Shown here piece after piece: positions 28,111 through 37,567 of a DNA stretch of 64,000 bases (positions within the stretch are counted from its first letter, which is position 1; each line of letters begins with the position of its first letter). A program made the position numbers and the translations under genes. Origin of the DNA: Planktothrix tepida PCC 9214 (lineage in GTDB: Bacteria; Cyanobacteriota; Cyanobacteriia; Cyanobacteriales; Microcoleaceae). A model generated the notes under the pieces. That model saw only the letters and a list, made by a program, of their open reading frames with translations. It did not search any database and was not told where the DNA came from. Location: assembly GCF_900009145.1 (NCBI RefSeq), contig NZ_LN889782.1, forward strand, positions 461,619-525,618, given 5' to 3'.

Positions 28111-28935
28111 CGTTCGGATTTAAAATCCAGGTTCCTATGTGACCCGTAGTACCCAAGGCTAAATTCAGAATATTAATTGCGGCGTTCCAGTCTCTATCTA
28201 ATACAAATCCACATTTACAAATATGTGTTCTAGTTGATAAAGATTTTTTGACTGTAGTACCACAGCTAGAGCAATTTTGACTTGTATAAGCTGGATTAAC
28301 TGCAACAGTTACCCTACCAAATTTAACACCAAAATACTCTAACCACTTTCTGAATTGATGCCAACCTGCATCATTAATAGATTTAGCAAGACAATGATTT
28401 TTCACTAAATTCTTGACCCTTAAATCTTCGTAGGCTACTAAATCGTTAGATTGGATTACGCAACGCGCTATTCTCTTAGCGTGTTCTTCACGTTGCCTAC
28501 TTATCTTAAGGTGTGTCCTGCCTAATTTATTAATAGCTTTTTTTCGATTAGCAGAGCCTTTCTTTTTGCGAGAAACGCGACGTTGATAAAATTTCAACCG
28601 TTTCTCACCTGTTCGATAAAATCTGGGATTGGGTTCTGTATGTCCGTTGCTATCTGTGTAGAACTCCTTAAGTCCTACATCCAAACCCATCGTTTTACCC
28701 GTTGGTTTAACGTCTACTTTCACATCAGTTTTAATTAAAAACTGAAGGCTTTAACAAACGGGTATTCGGCTCTTAATGCTGTGTTATGACGATAAAGCTC
28801 TTTTTGTCCTATGCCTCGGTTATCCATCCAAAAACGGATACACTTGTTACGGACAAACTGAGCAGTTTTAATCGCCTCGTCTATAGCAGCGTATTGAGTT
28901 GTTTTCCCTTTTGCCTTAAACTCTAGGACGAGCAT
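28085..28935 (-). pseudogene. tnpB: Internally deleted TnpB (IS200/IS605 family)
   Basis: An N-terminal piece (28935-28735, 66 codons, KTAQFVRNKCIRFWMDN) ends in a stop, and a C-terminal piece (28723-28085) continues with VKPTGKTMGLDVGLKEF. Together about 280 codons remain of the usual about 400, so roughly 90-100 codons of the middle are deleted and the frame is lost at the joint. The RuvC-like residues remain (D in GLDVGL, E in AYEDL, D in LDRDWNAAINI), as does the zinc-ribbon C-x2-C...C-x-C. The full protein cannot be made; the C-terminal piece could in principle be translated from the GTG at 28723. No tnpA is present. Confidence 0.85.
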
Positions 28936-29105
28936 TTGACGTGGAAAAACTCTACGGCAATATCATAACACAAATAAAATCGCCCTAAAAGGCTTGCCCT
29001 GAGACTTCGGTGTGAACTCAGTCGAACGCTTATCGAATGGGGCGAGGCTTGTATCCCATTTTTTTGGTCATAATAGGTAAAGTGTTTTTAGGTTAAAGAC
29101 AAAGC

Positions 29106-29540
29106 ATGAGAGATCTAGATCAAGGAAAAGCGATTGAATTGCTCAACACGATTATGGAGTTTGAATTAGCTGGAGTGGTGCGCTATACCCATTATTCACT
29201 AATGGTAACAGGGCCAAATCGTTTACCCATTGTACAGTTTTTCAAAGCTCAAGCGACAGAATCTTTACTTCATGCTCAACAAGCGGGAGAAATTCTCACT
29301 GGTTTAGAAGGACATCCCAGTCAAAAAATTGCCCCCATTGAAGAAAGCTATCAACATTCTGTTAGGGACATTCTACAGGAAAGTTTGGCTCATGAACGCA
29401 AAGCTTTAGAATTATATAAAGATTTGCTAGAAATTGTTGAAAATGCGAGTATTTATTTGGAAGAATATGCTCGGACAATGATTGGTCAAGAAGAATTACA
29501 TAATATTGAAATCAAGAAGATGTTACGAGATTTTAGTTAA
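29106..29540 (+). CDS. Bacterioferritin-like di-iron protein
   Basis: A 144-residue four-helix ferritin-like protein with E in MEFELAGVVRYTHY, the pair E...H in ATESLLHAQQAGE, E in LAHERKALELY and E-x2-H in GQEELHNIE as di-iron ligands. Bacterioferritins store iron and handle H2O2. Residue M33 in HYSLMV may correspond to the heme-ligand region, but this is uncertain, and at 144 residues it is slightly short. It is 70 bases upstream of an FTR1 permease, an iron-handling pair. No clear Fur box was seen upstream. Confidence 0.82.
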   Translation: MRDLDQGKAIELLNTIMEFELAGVVRYTHYSLMVTGPNRLPIVQFFKAQATESLLHAQQAGEILTGLEGHPSQKIAPIEESYQHSVRDILQESLAHERKALELYKDLLEIVENASIYLEEYARTMIGQEELHNIEIKKMLRDFS

Positions 29541-29559
29541 GTACAAAAAATATTTGGAG

Positions 29560-29576
29560 GCTGGGTTACGCCCAGC
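29560..29576 (+). terminator. Hairpin between bacterioferritin-like and FTR1 genes
   Basis: GCTGGG (29560-29565) pairs with CCCAGC (29571-29576), followed shortly by a T-rich stretch. It could terminate or attenuate the transcript so that the permease is made less than the storage protein. Confidence 0.45.
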
Positions 29577-29610
29577 TTATCTAATTTTTTAGATCATTAA
29601 CAAAAGGGAT

Positions 29611-30543
29611 ATGGAGATTACAGCCGCTTTACCGACATTTTTAATTACTTTACGAGAAGGATTTGAAGCTGCTTTAGTGGTGGGAATTGTTCTCGCTTGT
29701 TTAAAAAAAGCCGAACAAAGTCATCTGAATTCCTGGGTCTTTTCAGGAGTTGTAATTGGCATTCTGGCGAGTGCAGTCTTTGGTGTTCTATTTGGCTGGT
29801 TAATTCAAGGAATTGCCACCTCTGAACATCCTTATGCTCCAGTCTTTGGCGAATTTTTAGAAGCCGGAATTGGGTTATTTGCCATTACAATGTTAAGTTG
29901 GATGTTGATTTGGATGACCCAACAAGCTAAATCCTTAAAAGCTGAAGTAGAAGGAGCAGTTAAAGCCGCGATTGAAAATCATCAAACCGCCGCAGGTTGG
30001 GGAATTTTTGGATTAATTTTTATTGCAGTTCTACGGGAAGGTCTGGAAACCGTTATTTTTATCTTAGCCACATTTCAACAAAGTATCATGGCTGCTATTG
30101 GGGCAATTTTAGGGTTATTTGTAGCCGCAGGATTAGGGCTATTATTATTTAAGTGGGGGGTAAAAATCAATATTCGGTTGTTTTTCCAAATCATGGGAGT
30201 GTTTTTGTTATTAATTGTTGCCGGATTAATCATTTCGGTTCTGACACATTTAGATGCAGGGGTGGGAATATTAGCTCAGATCAATTCTAACTATGCCGGA
30301 TTCTGTTTAACTCAACCGACTTCCTGCTTATTAGGAAATTTAGTCTTAAATGCTGAGGGATTTTTACCCGATAAACAATTTCCCGGTATCGTGCTAAAAG
30401 CATTATTTGGCTATCGAGATCACTTATATTTTGTGCAAATTGTGAGTTACTTCCTGTTTTTAATTACAGTGGGAGGCTTTTATTTAAAAGAAGTTAATGG
30501 AAAAGCAAGCCTACCTTTAAAACCCGAAAAATCGGCTTCTTAA
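29611..30543 (+). CDS. FTR1-family iron permease
   Basis: A 310-residue membrane protein with about seven transmembrane segments and both FTR1 iron-binding motifs, R15-E-G-F-E19 and R142-E-G-L-E146. FTR1/EfeU proteins move iron across the plasma membrane, usually with an oxidase or EfeO partner; none is next to it here. The bacterioferritin-like gene just upstream implies coupled uptake and storage. Confidence 0.9.
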   Translation: MEITAALPTFLITLREGFEAALVVGIVLACLKKAEQSHLNSWVFSGVVIGILASAVFGVLFGWLIQGIATSEHPYAPVFGEFLEAGIGLFAITMLSWMLIWMTQQAKSLKAEVEGAVKAAIENHQTAAGWGIFGLIFIAVLREGLETVIFILATFQQSIMAAIGAILGLFVAAGLGLLLFKWGVKINIRLFFQIMGVFLLLIVAGLIISVLTHLDAGVGILAQINSNYAGFCLTQPTSCLLGNLVLNAEGFLPDKQFPGIVLKALFGYRDHLYFVQIVSYFLFLITVGGFYLKEVNGKASLPLKPEKSAS

Positions 30544-30717
30544 TCAGATTAAAATCAGGTAAAATCTGACTTTATTAACAAGCAAACTTAAAGATATTTA
30601 AACCCAAACACAATTCCGGCTTTCAGGATTCCCACCTGTCAGGGATTAATAGTATGATTCTCTGACAAAATTGGGTATACTGATAGTAGTCCTTAATTTA
30701 TCCAAAATAAGTCAATT

Positions 30718-30993
30718 ATGCTAAAGTTTGTCATTGCAGCTTTAGTGGCTTTAGAAATCGTGTTACTGAATTCTTGGGCGCTTCCCCCTGCCAATGCCAC
30801 ATCTCCCGGTGCAGAAGTCTATATTTGGGATTATGCTTCTGTTGGAAGTCATGAACTCGTTTGTAAAAAAGTTGTTTTCCATCCCAAAAATCAATCTCTC
30901 CCTTCCAGTGCTGAAGTTCAACCGGTCAGGATTGATTCTCGAATTGTTAATGATGCTGATTGTAGTCATTTAACAAAACCTATCTTGAAATAA
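30718..30993 (+). CDS. Small secreted protein, unknown
   Basis: A 91-residue protein with a signal peptide (hydrophobic 3-20, likely cleavage after PPANA) and about 65 mature residues with two cysteines (HELVCKK, DADCSH) that could form a disulfide. I do not recognise a family. A strong terminator follows, so it is its own unit. Confidence 0.6.
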   Translation: MLKFVIAALVALEIVLLNSWALPPANATSPGAEVYIWDYASVGSHELVCKKVVFHPKNQSLPSSAEVQPVRIDSRIVNDADCSHLTKPILK

Positions 30994-31003
30994 AATAGCC
31001 CAG

Positions 31004-31052
31004 GAAAGAAAATTGAAAAACTCTGAAAATGAAAAGTCTTCAATTTTCTTTC
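31004..31052 (+). terminator. Rho-independent terminator
   Basis: GAAAGAAAATTGAA (31004-31017) pairs exactly with TTCAATTTTCTTTC (31039-31052), then TTTTATATT. It ends the small secreted-protein gene. Confidence 0.75.
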
Positions 31053-31248
31053 TTTTATATTGCGAATGAACCCTTTTCTATAAGGCAGAAATATTGATTA
31101 AGGTGCGCGGAAGAATCAGGGTACAAAGCAGAGTTGGAGGATGACAGCCGACCCTGATCAAAATTTAGGCATGAGATTGGTAACAGTTTGTGATAAAATT
31201 TTACAAAACTTAAAATTATTCACAACCGTAAATCGGTAGGAACGTAAC

Positions 31249-31560
31249 ATGGCAGGACTGTTTGGCTTGTTTGGCAAAAAAGCAGATTCCAATTCCCAGG
31301 AGACAACTGGAGACGGTTTCTATATGGAGGGTGATGTAGCCAAAGGTCTTGGAGAGATGGACAGATTCAAGAATATGCCTCCGGTGAAAAAGACTTTCCC
31401 GGTTGAGGTTGAGGTTCCTACATTGACAACCCTAAATGGTTTGAGCGGTACCACTTCTAATAATGTGACGGAGGAATCTGCGACCAAAACTGAACGCCGT
31501 CGTGCGGATAGCAGTATGGATATGTTTCGGAATCTTGCTCGTGAGATCAAAAAACCTTAA
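31249..31560 (+). CDS. Cyanobacterial small hypothetical protein
   Basis: A 103-residue soluble protein starting MAGLFGLFGKK with an acidic middle (GDGFYMEGDVAKGLGEMD) and a basic, helical end (RRADSSMDMFRNLAREIKK). No membrane segment or known motif. Codon use is like the neighbours and a GTAGGAA ribosome-binding-like sequence precedes the ATG. It resembles conserved cyanobacterial proteins of unknown function in style, but I cannot name one. Confidence 0.65.
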   Translation: MAGLFGLFGKKADSNSQETTGDGFYMEGDVAKGLGEMDRFKNMPPVKKTFPVEVEVPTLTTLNGLSGTTSNNVTEESATKTERRRADSSMDMFRNLAREIKKP

Positions 31561-31589
31561 CGTTTACTAGAAGAAATCTAATCTCGAAT

Positions 31590-31651
31590 GGGGTTCACAG
31601 CCAATAGCAAGGGGGAGTTAAAGATGCTTCTCAGGCTATGTCTGTGAACCC
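31590..31651 (+). terminator. Long-loop inverted repeat after the 103-residue protein gene
   Basis: GGGTTCACAG (31591-31600) and CTGTGAACCC (31642-31651) are exact complements 41 bases apart, followed by TATTTTAAT. It is a probable terminator, or the ends of a small inserted palindromic element. Confidence 0.5.
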
Positions 31652-31817
31652 TATTTTAATGTTGAAAAAGGGAATTTCCTTTCATCTTGATGGTAATTCT
31701 ATTCTTCTTTTTTCTGCGCAATAGGATCTTGTTTACTGGAGTGTACGGTTTAGGTTTCAGCATCAGTCTATATCCTCACACCCCAGCCGCGACTGCTATC
31801 AAATTGACTCTCCTGAT

Positions 31818-33020
31818 TTAACGTCTCCGTAATCGCTCTTTTCTGCTACGTTGGTCTTGAGTAGAACGATGTTCTGCTAAAGAAATCACACTGGCTTCAT
31901 TTTCTTCTCTCGCTACGCGAATTAAGAACGCTGCTAAAGCCAAACTGGCAATCATTGAACTTCCGCCATAACTAAATAGAGGTAAAGGTAAACCAGTAGT
32001 AGGTAAAACACCCGTTGCTACCCCAATATTTAATAGAGATTGTCCGACCATAACGACCATCACCCCAATGGCTACTAATTGATGTTCAATTTGTTGTGCT
32101 TTCAGGGCGACTCGTAGAGCTAGAGTTCCATAAATTGTTAATAGAAATAATAATAAAATTCCGCCAATAAAGCCAAATTCTTCTGCATAAACCGAGAAAA
32201 TAAAATCACTATACTGAATTGGTAAATAATAGATTTTTTGGTGAGATAATCCCAATCCTGTCCCCCAAAAACCACCAGAACCCACCGCTAGAAGACTTTG
32301 CACTAACTGGTATCCATCCCCCATCGAATCAGCCCAAGGATTTAAAAAGGATAAAACTCTTCGTCTTTGATATTCTTTAATACTAATACTTAAGGTGGCT
32401 AAAAGTATTCCCCCTAAAGCCGTCCCCCCTAAATAGTAAAACGGCAATCCTGCGGCTAAGGCAACTAACCAAAGGGTCATCCCACAAAGGGCGGTGGTAC
32501 TTAAGTTGGGTTGCAATAAAATCGATAATAATACAGTTCCAAAAATTCCTAACCAAATCAACCGAAGTTTCCAACTTAAACGAAACCAATTACCAAAAAA
32601 ACGGGCACTTTGTAAGACAAGAAAAGGCTTCATTAACTCTGAAGGTTGAATCGGAATCGGCCCGATAGAAATCCAGCGAGTTGCACCATTAATGGTTGTT
32701 CCTAATCCGGGAACTAAGGTGAGAAATAATAATCCTAGAACAATTAAAACTCCCCATTGGGCAATTTTTAACCAAAATCTCAGAGAAGATTGAACAATAA
32801 AACTAAATCCCAATAATCCTACAACTGTCCAGATTAATTGACGTTTAAAATAATATAATCCATCTCCCTGTTCTGCGTAAGCAATGGGATAAGAAGCGGA
32901 GAACATAATAATTAAACCCACAAATAACCAGAGAAAGGTTATCCAATGTAACCATCGAGCTTCCGTTGACCAATGGGTCACAGAAGAGGTAAAAAACGGG
33001 AAAATTTGTCTTAAATTCAT
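31818..33020 (-). CDS. ftsW: Cell division SEDS protein FtsW
   Basis: A 400-residue SEDS glycosyltransferase with about ten transmembrane segments. The signatures are NxGVATGVLPTTGLPLPLFSYGGSS near the end, GLGTTINGATRWI in the middle, and GDGYQLVQSLLAVGSGG. FtsW polymerises septal peptidoglycan with its partner FtsI. RodA is the related elongation enzyme; the sequence fits FtsW better. The C-terminal tail is rich in Arg/Lys. No dcw cluster gene is adjacent. Confidence 0.88.
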   Translation of the reverse strand: MNLRQIFPFFTSSVTHWSTEARWLHWITFLWLFVGLIIMFSASYPIAYAEQGDGLYYFKRQLIWTVVGLLGFSFIVQSSLRFWLKIAQWGVLIVLGLLFLTLVPGLGTTINGATRWISIGPIPIQPSELMKPFLVLQSARFFGNWFRLSWKLRLIWLGIFGTVLLSILLQPNLSTTALCGMTLWLVALAAGLPFYYLGGTALGGILLATLSISIKEYQRRRVLSFLNPWADSMGDGYQLVQSLLAVGSGGFWGTGLGLSHQKIYYLPIQYSDFIFSVYAEEFGFIGGILLLFLLTIYGTLALRVALKAQQIEHQLVAIGVMVVMVGQSLLNIGVATGVLPTTGLPLPLFSYGGSSMIASLALAAFLIRVAREENEASVISLAEHRSTQDQRSRKERLRRR

Positions 33021-33350
33021 CTCAAGAATACAACCGTAAACGGGAGTATAGAGTTATTGTTCATTCTCAGTATCTTACGTTCAAAAGGATTAAATTGGCA
33101 TTCAACTCCCTATTAATTCTGTGTACAGCAACCCCAAATCGAAATTTAACCTTTAAACTTTGACTTGTTTTCCAGGAACAGCTAAAAGCACAATTCGTGA
33201 TAAAATGATATAAGAATTTTGACTAATTTTTTCAAATCAACGGCAAAACTTGCCATTTTTTTCATAGTCCTTCCTCGAAAAATTCCCCCTGTTTCGGTGT
33301 AATGGGGGCTGTAACCGTCTCCCTCTTGACATCCGTTTAATTTCCTCTCT
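33021..33350. other. Divergent promoter region, ftsW / glycosyltransferase
   Basis: About 330 bases between divergent genes. A CCCC...GGGG hairpin-like sequence with TTTCGGTGTAA loop lies near 33287-33308, just before the glycosyltransferase start. AT-rich TATAAGAATTTTGAC-like sequence near 33209 could be promoter DNA. No gene is seen. Confidence 0.4.
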
Positions 33351-34622
33351 ATGACATTTCAACCCCGAACACCCGTAGCATTAATTTCGATTCATGGCGA
33401 TCCCGATATTACCATCGGACAGGAGGAAGCCGGAGGACAAAATGTGTATGTCCGTCAGGTAGGGGAAGCCTTAGCTGCGTTAGGATGGCCCGTGGATATG
33501 TTCACCCGCAGAAGTCATCCTGATCAACCTCTGATTGTTCAGCATCGTCCCAATTGTCGCACGATTCGATTAATTGCTGGCCCAGAAGAATTTATTCCTA
33601 GAGATCAAGGATTTCCTTATTTATTGGAATTTGTGGAAAAATTTCAAAAATATCAAGCCGAAACCGGGATACAATATGAATTAATCCATACCAATTATTG
33701 GTTATCAGGTTGGGTCGGATTGGAATTAAAAAAACATCAACTTTTACGACAAGTTCATACCTATCATTCTTTAGGAATTGTTAAATATCAAGCCGTTTCT
33801 GATATTCCTAAAATTGCTCACACTCGATTAAATGTTGATAAACTTTGTTTAGAAACCGCAGAACGAATTGTTGCGACTAGCCCCCAAGAACAACAGTTTT
33901 TACGAGAATTGGTGTCTGAGATTGGCAACATTAATATTATTCCCTGTGGAACTAATATTGATCAATTAGGTCAAGTTTCTAAGGCAGATGCCAGGGAAAA
34001 GTTAGGATTCGATCCCCAAGGAAAACTGGTATTTTATATTGGTCGATTTGATCCTCGAAAAGGAATAGAAACTTTAATCAGGGCGATCGCTAATTCTAAA
34101 TTTCGCTATGATCCTCAGTTAAAATTAATCATTGGCGGGGGTTCTCGTCCGGGGTGTAGTGATGGATTAGAACGCCATCGTTTGGAAAAAATTGTTGATG
34201 AATTAGGGTTAAATGATATTACCCAATTTACAGGCAGAATTTTAGACGAAGAACTACCATTATATTATCGAGCGGCGGATGTTTGTGTGGTTCCCAGCCA
34301 TTATGAACCCTTTGGTTTAGTCGCAATTGAATCCATGGCAAGTTATACTCCTGTAGTCGCTTCTAATGTGGGGGGATTAAAATTTACAGTTATTCCTGAA
34401 GTTACGGGGTTATTATGTCCGCCAAAAGATGAGATGGCTTTTACTGAAGCGATTGATCGAATTTTATCTAATCCTAACTGGTCAAAACAACTGGGAGAAG
34501 CGGGAAGAAAAGAAGTAGAAACCCAATTTAGTTGGCAAGGGGTTGCCTTAAAATTAAGCGATCTTTATACTCAAATTTTAAGTGAACCCGCCCAACTATT
34601 AAGAATAAAACATAAGTTTTAA
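33351..34622 (+). CDS. Sucrose-phosphate-synthase-like GT4 glycosyltransferase
   Basis: A 423-residue GT-B enzyme. The N-terminus has GDPDITIGQEEAGGQNVYV, the sucrose synthase/SPS-type substrate loop. The C-terminal nucleotide-sugar half shows YIGRFDPRKGIETLI and the E-x7-E motif EPFGLVAIE. Cyanobacterial SPS proteins of this length make sucrose-6-phosphate from UDP- or ADP-glucose and fructose-6-phosphate, for osmoprotection or carbon storage. It lacks the phosphatase domain found in longer SPS. A related GT4 with another acceptor is possible. Confidence 0.75.
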   Translation: MTFQPRTPVALISIHGDPDITIGQEEAGGQNVYVRQVGEALAALGWPVDMFTRRSHPDQPLIVQHRPNCRTIRLIAGPEEFIPRDQGFPYLLEFVEKFQKYQAETGIQYELIHTNYWLSGWVGLELKKHQLLRQVHTYHSLGIVKYQAVSDIPKIAHTRLNVDKLCLETAERIVATSPQEQQFLRELVSEIGNINIIPCGTNIDQLGQVSKADAREKLGFDPQGKLVFYIGRFDPRKGIETLIRAIANSKFRYDPQLKLIIGGGSRPGCSDGLERHRLEKIVDELGLNDITQFTGRILDEELPLYYRAADVCVVPSHYEPFGLVAIESMASYTPVVASNVGGLKFTVIPEVTGLLCPPKDEMAFTEAIDRILSNPNWSKQLGEAGRKEVETQFSWQGVALKLSDLYTQILSEPAQLLRIKHKF

Positions 34623-34743
34623 CAGGAGTCCCTTAGAAACCGGGTTTCTGATTGTTATTGATTATGTCGGTGAGATTATGAATTTACTCCGAGGCGACAA
34701 AGAATCTTCTATCAATGCCTATGTTTAATTACTATCCCTGTGA

Positions 34744-35577
34744 TTAATGAGGGGGTAATTCTAACGCAATATTTCCTAATAATCCCTTACGAAAATCATT
34801 TAATAATTGACGAGCCGTTCTTTCAATATCCCCTTTATGTCGATGTTCTGCTAATTCTTGTAAATAAATATCCCCACTGAGGGCATTAAATTCTAATTGA
34901 TACCGGGTGGCTAATAAATGTTGTAAATTCAAATCTTGTAAGAATTCTATTAATGCCACAGCGACTTGTTGATTTTCATAAGCTGCTTCCCCAATATCTT
35001 CACAGATGGCTAATTTTAACGCATCTTCTTGTTTTTTGATTTGAGTCGGAATCACCCCTGGGGCATCCAATAATTCCAAAGTCTCCGAAATTCTCACCCA
35101 TCTTAACTGACGAGTCACCCCCGCTCGTCGTGCACTGTCCACAACCCGCCGCTTTAATAACCGATTAATTAACGCCGATTTTCCCACATTGGGAAACCCA
35201 ATCACCACAGCCCGAACCGGACGGGGTAACATTCCCCGTGAGGCTCGTTTTTCATTCATCTGCACCCCGGCTAATTGGGCAGCTTTTGCGACCGCTTCCA
35301 CCCCATTCCCCAACTGAGCATTGGTAAAATATGCCGTTTCCCCCCGTTGTTGAAACCACTCTTCCCACTGTTTCTGAATATGAGAAGGAATCATATCCAT
35401 ACGGTTAATCACTAAAACTTTGGTTTTACTCCCCACCCACTGGGGAACTTGGGGATGATGGGTCGCCAAAGGAATCCGAGCATCTCGTACCTCCAACACC
35501 ACATCCACCCGTTTCAGTTGTTCGGTAAGGGTGCGTTCCGCTTTAGCAATATGACCGGGATACCATTGGATAGACAT
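34744..35577 (-). CDS. rbgA: Circularly permuted ribosome biogenesis GTPase RbgA/YlqF
   Basis: A 277-residue GTPase with motifs in permuted order: G4 (VINRMD) first, then G1 (GFPNVGKSALIN, about 127-138) and G3 (DAPG, about 172). The opening IQWYPGHIAKAER is typical. RbgA helps mature the 50S subunit. It is the only gene of its unit; the universal stress gene upstream is on the same strand behind a G-rich spacer. Confidence 0.92.
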   Translation of the reverse strand: MSIQWYPGHIAKAERTLTEQLKRVDVVLEVRDARIPLATHHPQVPQWVGSKTKVLVINRMDMIPSHIQKQWEEWFQQRGETAYFTNAQLGNGVEAVAKAAQLAGVQMNEKRASRGMLPRPVRAVVIGFPNVGKSALINRLLKRRVVDSARRAGVTRQLRWVRISETLELLDAPGVIPTQIKKQEDALKLAICEDIGEAAYENQQVAVALIEFLQDLNLQHLLATRYQLEFNALSGDIYLQELAEHRHKGDIERTARQLLNDFRKGLLGNIALELPPH

Positions 35578-35599
35578 AGGGGTTTAGGGCTGGGGGAAT

Positions 35600-35655
35600 G
35601 GGAGACAAGGGGACGGGGTGACAAGAGGGGACAGGGTGACAAGGGGACGGGGAGC
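35600..35655. repeat. G-rich repeated spacer (GACAAGGGGACGGGG-like units)
   Basis: Units like GACAAGGGGACGGGGT recur three times between rbgA and the usp gene, giving many runs of four G. This could form G-quadruplex structure. Such G-rich spacer repeats are common between genes in this group of cyanobacteria. Confidence 0.5.
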
Positions 35656-35691
35656 GTTCTTGCTGGGTTACAGTTAAGCGTCAATACCTTG

Positions 35692-36108
35692 TTAGGGAAC
35701 AACCAGAACTGGACAGGGAGACAAGTTAATGACGCGGTTAGTGACGCTATCGGCGGCACCTTCTTCAGTCAGACCAGTACCCCGACTGCCGATGACGATT
35801 AAATTAGCATCGATTTCATCAGCAACATCACAAATCGTGAAGGCTGGTTTTCCTTGTCGTTCTAGGGTTTGAACCTGAATCCCCTCCTTAGAAAACAGGG
35901 CTTGAGCTTGTTCGAGTAAGTCCGCCACTGCTTCCGGGGATGTCATTTGTTCATCGTGGGGCTGAGGGTCACGAACCTCAGTGTCAGGTTCCACAACAGC
36001 CAGAACATAGAGAGTAGACTGATAGGTCTTGACAAGGTTGGTCACAATTACAGCCGCTTCGTGGGCTTCACGGCTTTGATCAACAGCAAATAAAACAGTT
36101 TTAAACAT
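35692..36108 (-). CDS. Universal stress protein, UspA family
   Basis: A 138-residue protein with the UspA fold: MFKTVLFAVDQSREA, a central helical part, and the ATP-binding loop IVIGSRGTG with the S-P-C-P-V-L-V-V end, which marks the ATP-binding subgroup. I start at the ATG at 36108, where the family similarity begins; upstream codons have none. The physiological trigger is unknown. It is divergent from pgk. Confidence 0.88.
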   Translation of the reverse strand: MFKTVLFAVDQSREAHEAAVIVTNLVKTYQSTLYVLAVVEPDTEVRDPQPHDEQMTSPEAVADLLEQAQALFSKEGIQVQTLERQGKPAFTICDVADEIDANLIVIGSRGTGLTEEGAADSVTNRVINLSPCPVLVVP

Positions 36109-36259
36109 AATCGCGCATCTCCGAGACGCGGACTTCGGTAGAATGTTTACTGTGAACGATTGGGTGGTAGACCTCATTGGGTTGACAGACAATATCAAAC
36201 TGTCCGAAACCTGACCAATGCCACCTAAATTTAATCTGATTAAGACAAGAACACATCCT

Positions 36260-36265
36260 AGGAGG
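36260..36265 (+). promoter_or_regulatory. Shine-Dalgarno AGGAGG deciding the GTG start of pgk
   Basis: A full AGGAGG ends eight bases before the GTG at 36274, supporting GTG as the start of phosphoglycerate kinase. Confidence 0.8.
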
Positions 36266-36273
36266 ATAATCCT

Positions 36274-37470
36274 GTGTCAAAAAAAACTGTAGCAGATTTA
36301 TCAGCATCAGATTTATCTGGGAAACGAGTATTAGTCCGCGTTGATTTTAATGTTCCCCTTGATAATGGTTCAATTTCCGATGATACACGGATTCGCGCTG
36401 CTCTGCCGACAATCCAAGATTTAACCTCCAAAGGTGCTAAAGTTATTTTAACTAGCCACTTTGGTCGTCCCAAAGGAATAGACGACTCCATGCGTTTAAC
36501 CCCTGTGGCAGCCCGGTTATCGGAATTGTTAGGCAAACCGGTTAAGAAATGTGACGATTGTATTGGGGATGAAGTCGCCCAAGTTGTTGCTGCTATGGAA
36601 AATGGGGATGTCACTGTCTTAGAAAATGTCCGTTTCTATGCCGAAGAAGAAAAAAATGATCCTGAATTTGCTCAAAAATTAGCTTCTGTTGCCGATTTCT
36701 ACGTTAATGATGCTTTTGGAACTGCCCACCGTGCCCATGCTTCTACTGAAGGCGTAACCCATTATTTGCCTTCTGTGGCGGGTTATTTAATTGAAAAAGA
36801 ACTCCAGTTTTTGCAAGGTGCAATTGAAGAACCCAAACGTCCTTTAGCTGCTATTGTTGGCGGTTCTAAAGTGTCTTCTAAAATTGGTGTCATTGAAGCC
36901 CTTTTAGATAAATGCGATAAATTACTGTTAGGCGGTGGGATGATTTTCACCTTTTATAAAGCTCGTGGTTTAAATGTGGGTAAATCTTTGGTAGAAGAAG
37001 ATAAACTCGATTTAGCTCGTGCTTTAGAAGCAAAAGCCAAAGAAAAAGGCGTAGCGTTCCTGTTACCGACCGATGTGGTTGTTGCGGATAAATTTGCCCC
37101 TGATGCAGAAGCCAAAACCGTTAGTATTAATGATATTCCCGATGGTTGGATGGGGTTAGATATTGGCCCTGATTCTGTTAAAGTTTTTCAAGCAGCTTTA
37201 GGCGACTGTAAAACCGTGATTTGGAACGGCCCTATGGGGGTTTTTGAGTTCGAGAAATTCGCGGCGGGAACCAAAGCGATCGCTTTAACTTTAGCAGATT
37301 TAACTAAAACAGGCACGATTACAATTATCGGTGGTGGTGATTCCGTTGCGGCTGTTGAACAGTTGAATTTAGGCGAACAAATGAGCCATATTTCCACTGG
37401 AGGTGGCGCGAGTTTAGAACTGTTAGAAGGAAAAGTATTACCTGGAATTGCAGCGTTAAATGACAAGTAA
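36274..37470 (+). CDS. pgk: Phosphoglycerate kinase
   Basis: A 398-residue kinase with the N-terminal substrate motif [19 protein letters not shown] and VLENVRF, and the nucleotide-binding C-terminal half ending [11 protein letters not shown] and [16 protein letters not shown]. It interconverts 3-phosphoglycerate and 1,3-bisphosphoglycerate in glycolysis and the Calvin cycle. GTG start, strong ribosome site and a strong terminator show a compact single-gene unit. Confidence 0.97.
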   Translation: MSKKTVADLSASDLSGKRVLVRVDFNVPLDNGSISDDTRIRAALPTIQDLTSKGAKVILTSHFGRPKGIDDSMRLTPVAARLSELLGKPVKKCDDCIGDEVAQVVAAMENGDVTVLENVRFYAEEEKNDPEFAQKLASVADFYVNDAFGTAHRAHASTEGVTHYLPSVAGYLIEKELQFLQGAIEEPKRPLAAIVGGSKVSSKIGVIEALLDKCDKLLLGGGMIFTFYKARGLNVGKSLVEEDKLDLARALEAKAKEKGVAFLLPTDVVVADKFAPDAEAKTVSINDIPDGWMGLDIGPDSVKVFQAALGDCKTVIWNGPMGVFEFEKFAAGTKAIALTLADLTKTGTITIIGGGDSVAAVEQLNLGEQMSHISTGGGASLELLEGKVLPGIAALNDK

Positions 37471-37494
37471 TTTTAGGATAATTTAATCCGAACT

Positions 37495-37532
37495 GTAGGG
37501 GATATGGCCGTGTCATTCCCCTACTATTTTTT
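37495..37532 (+). terminator. Rho-independent terminator of pgk
   Basis: GTAGGGGA (37495-37502) pairs with TCCCCTAC (37517-37524), followed by TATTTTTT. Confidence 0.85.
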
Positions 37533-37567
37533 GACCCTGAACGTTTAATTATGGAACTTGAATAATA

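Noticed and set aside
31771-31800. Yfr1-like motif (CCTCACACC) near 31774
   Set aside because: Only part of the conserved single-stranded motif is present and flanking stems are missing.
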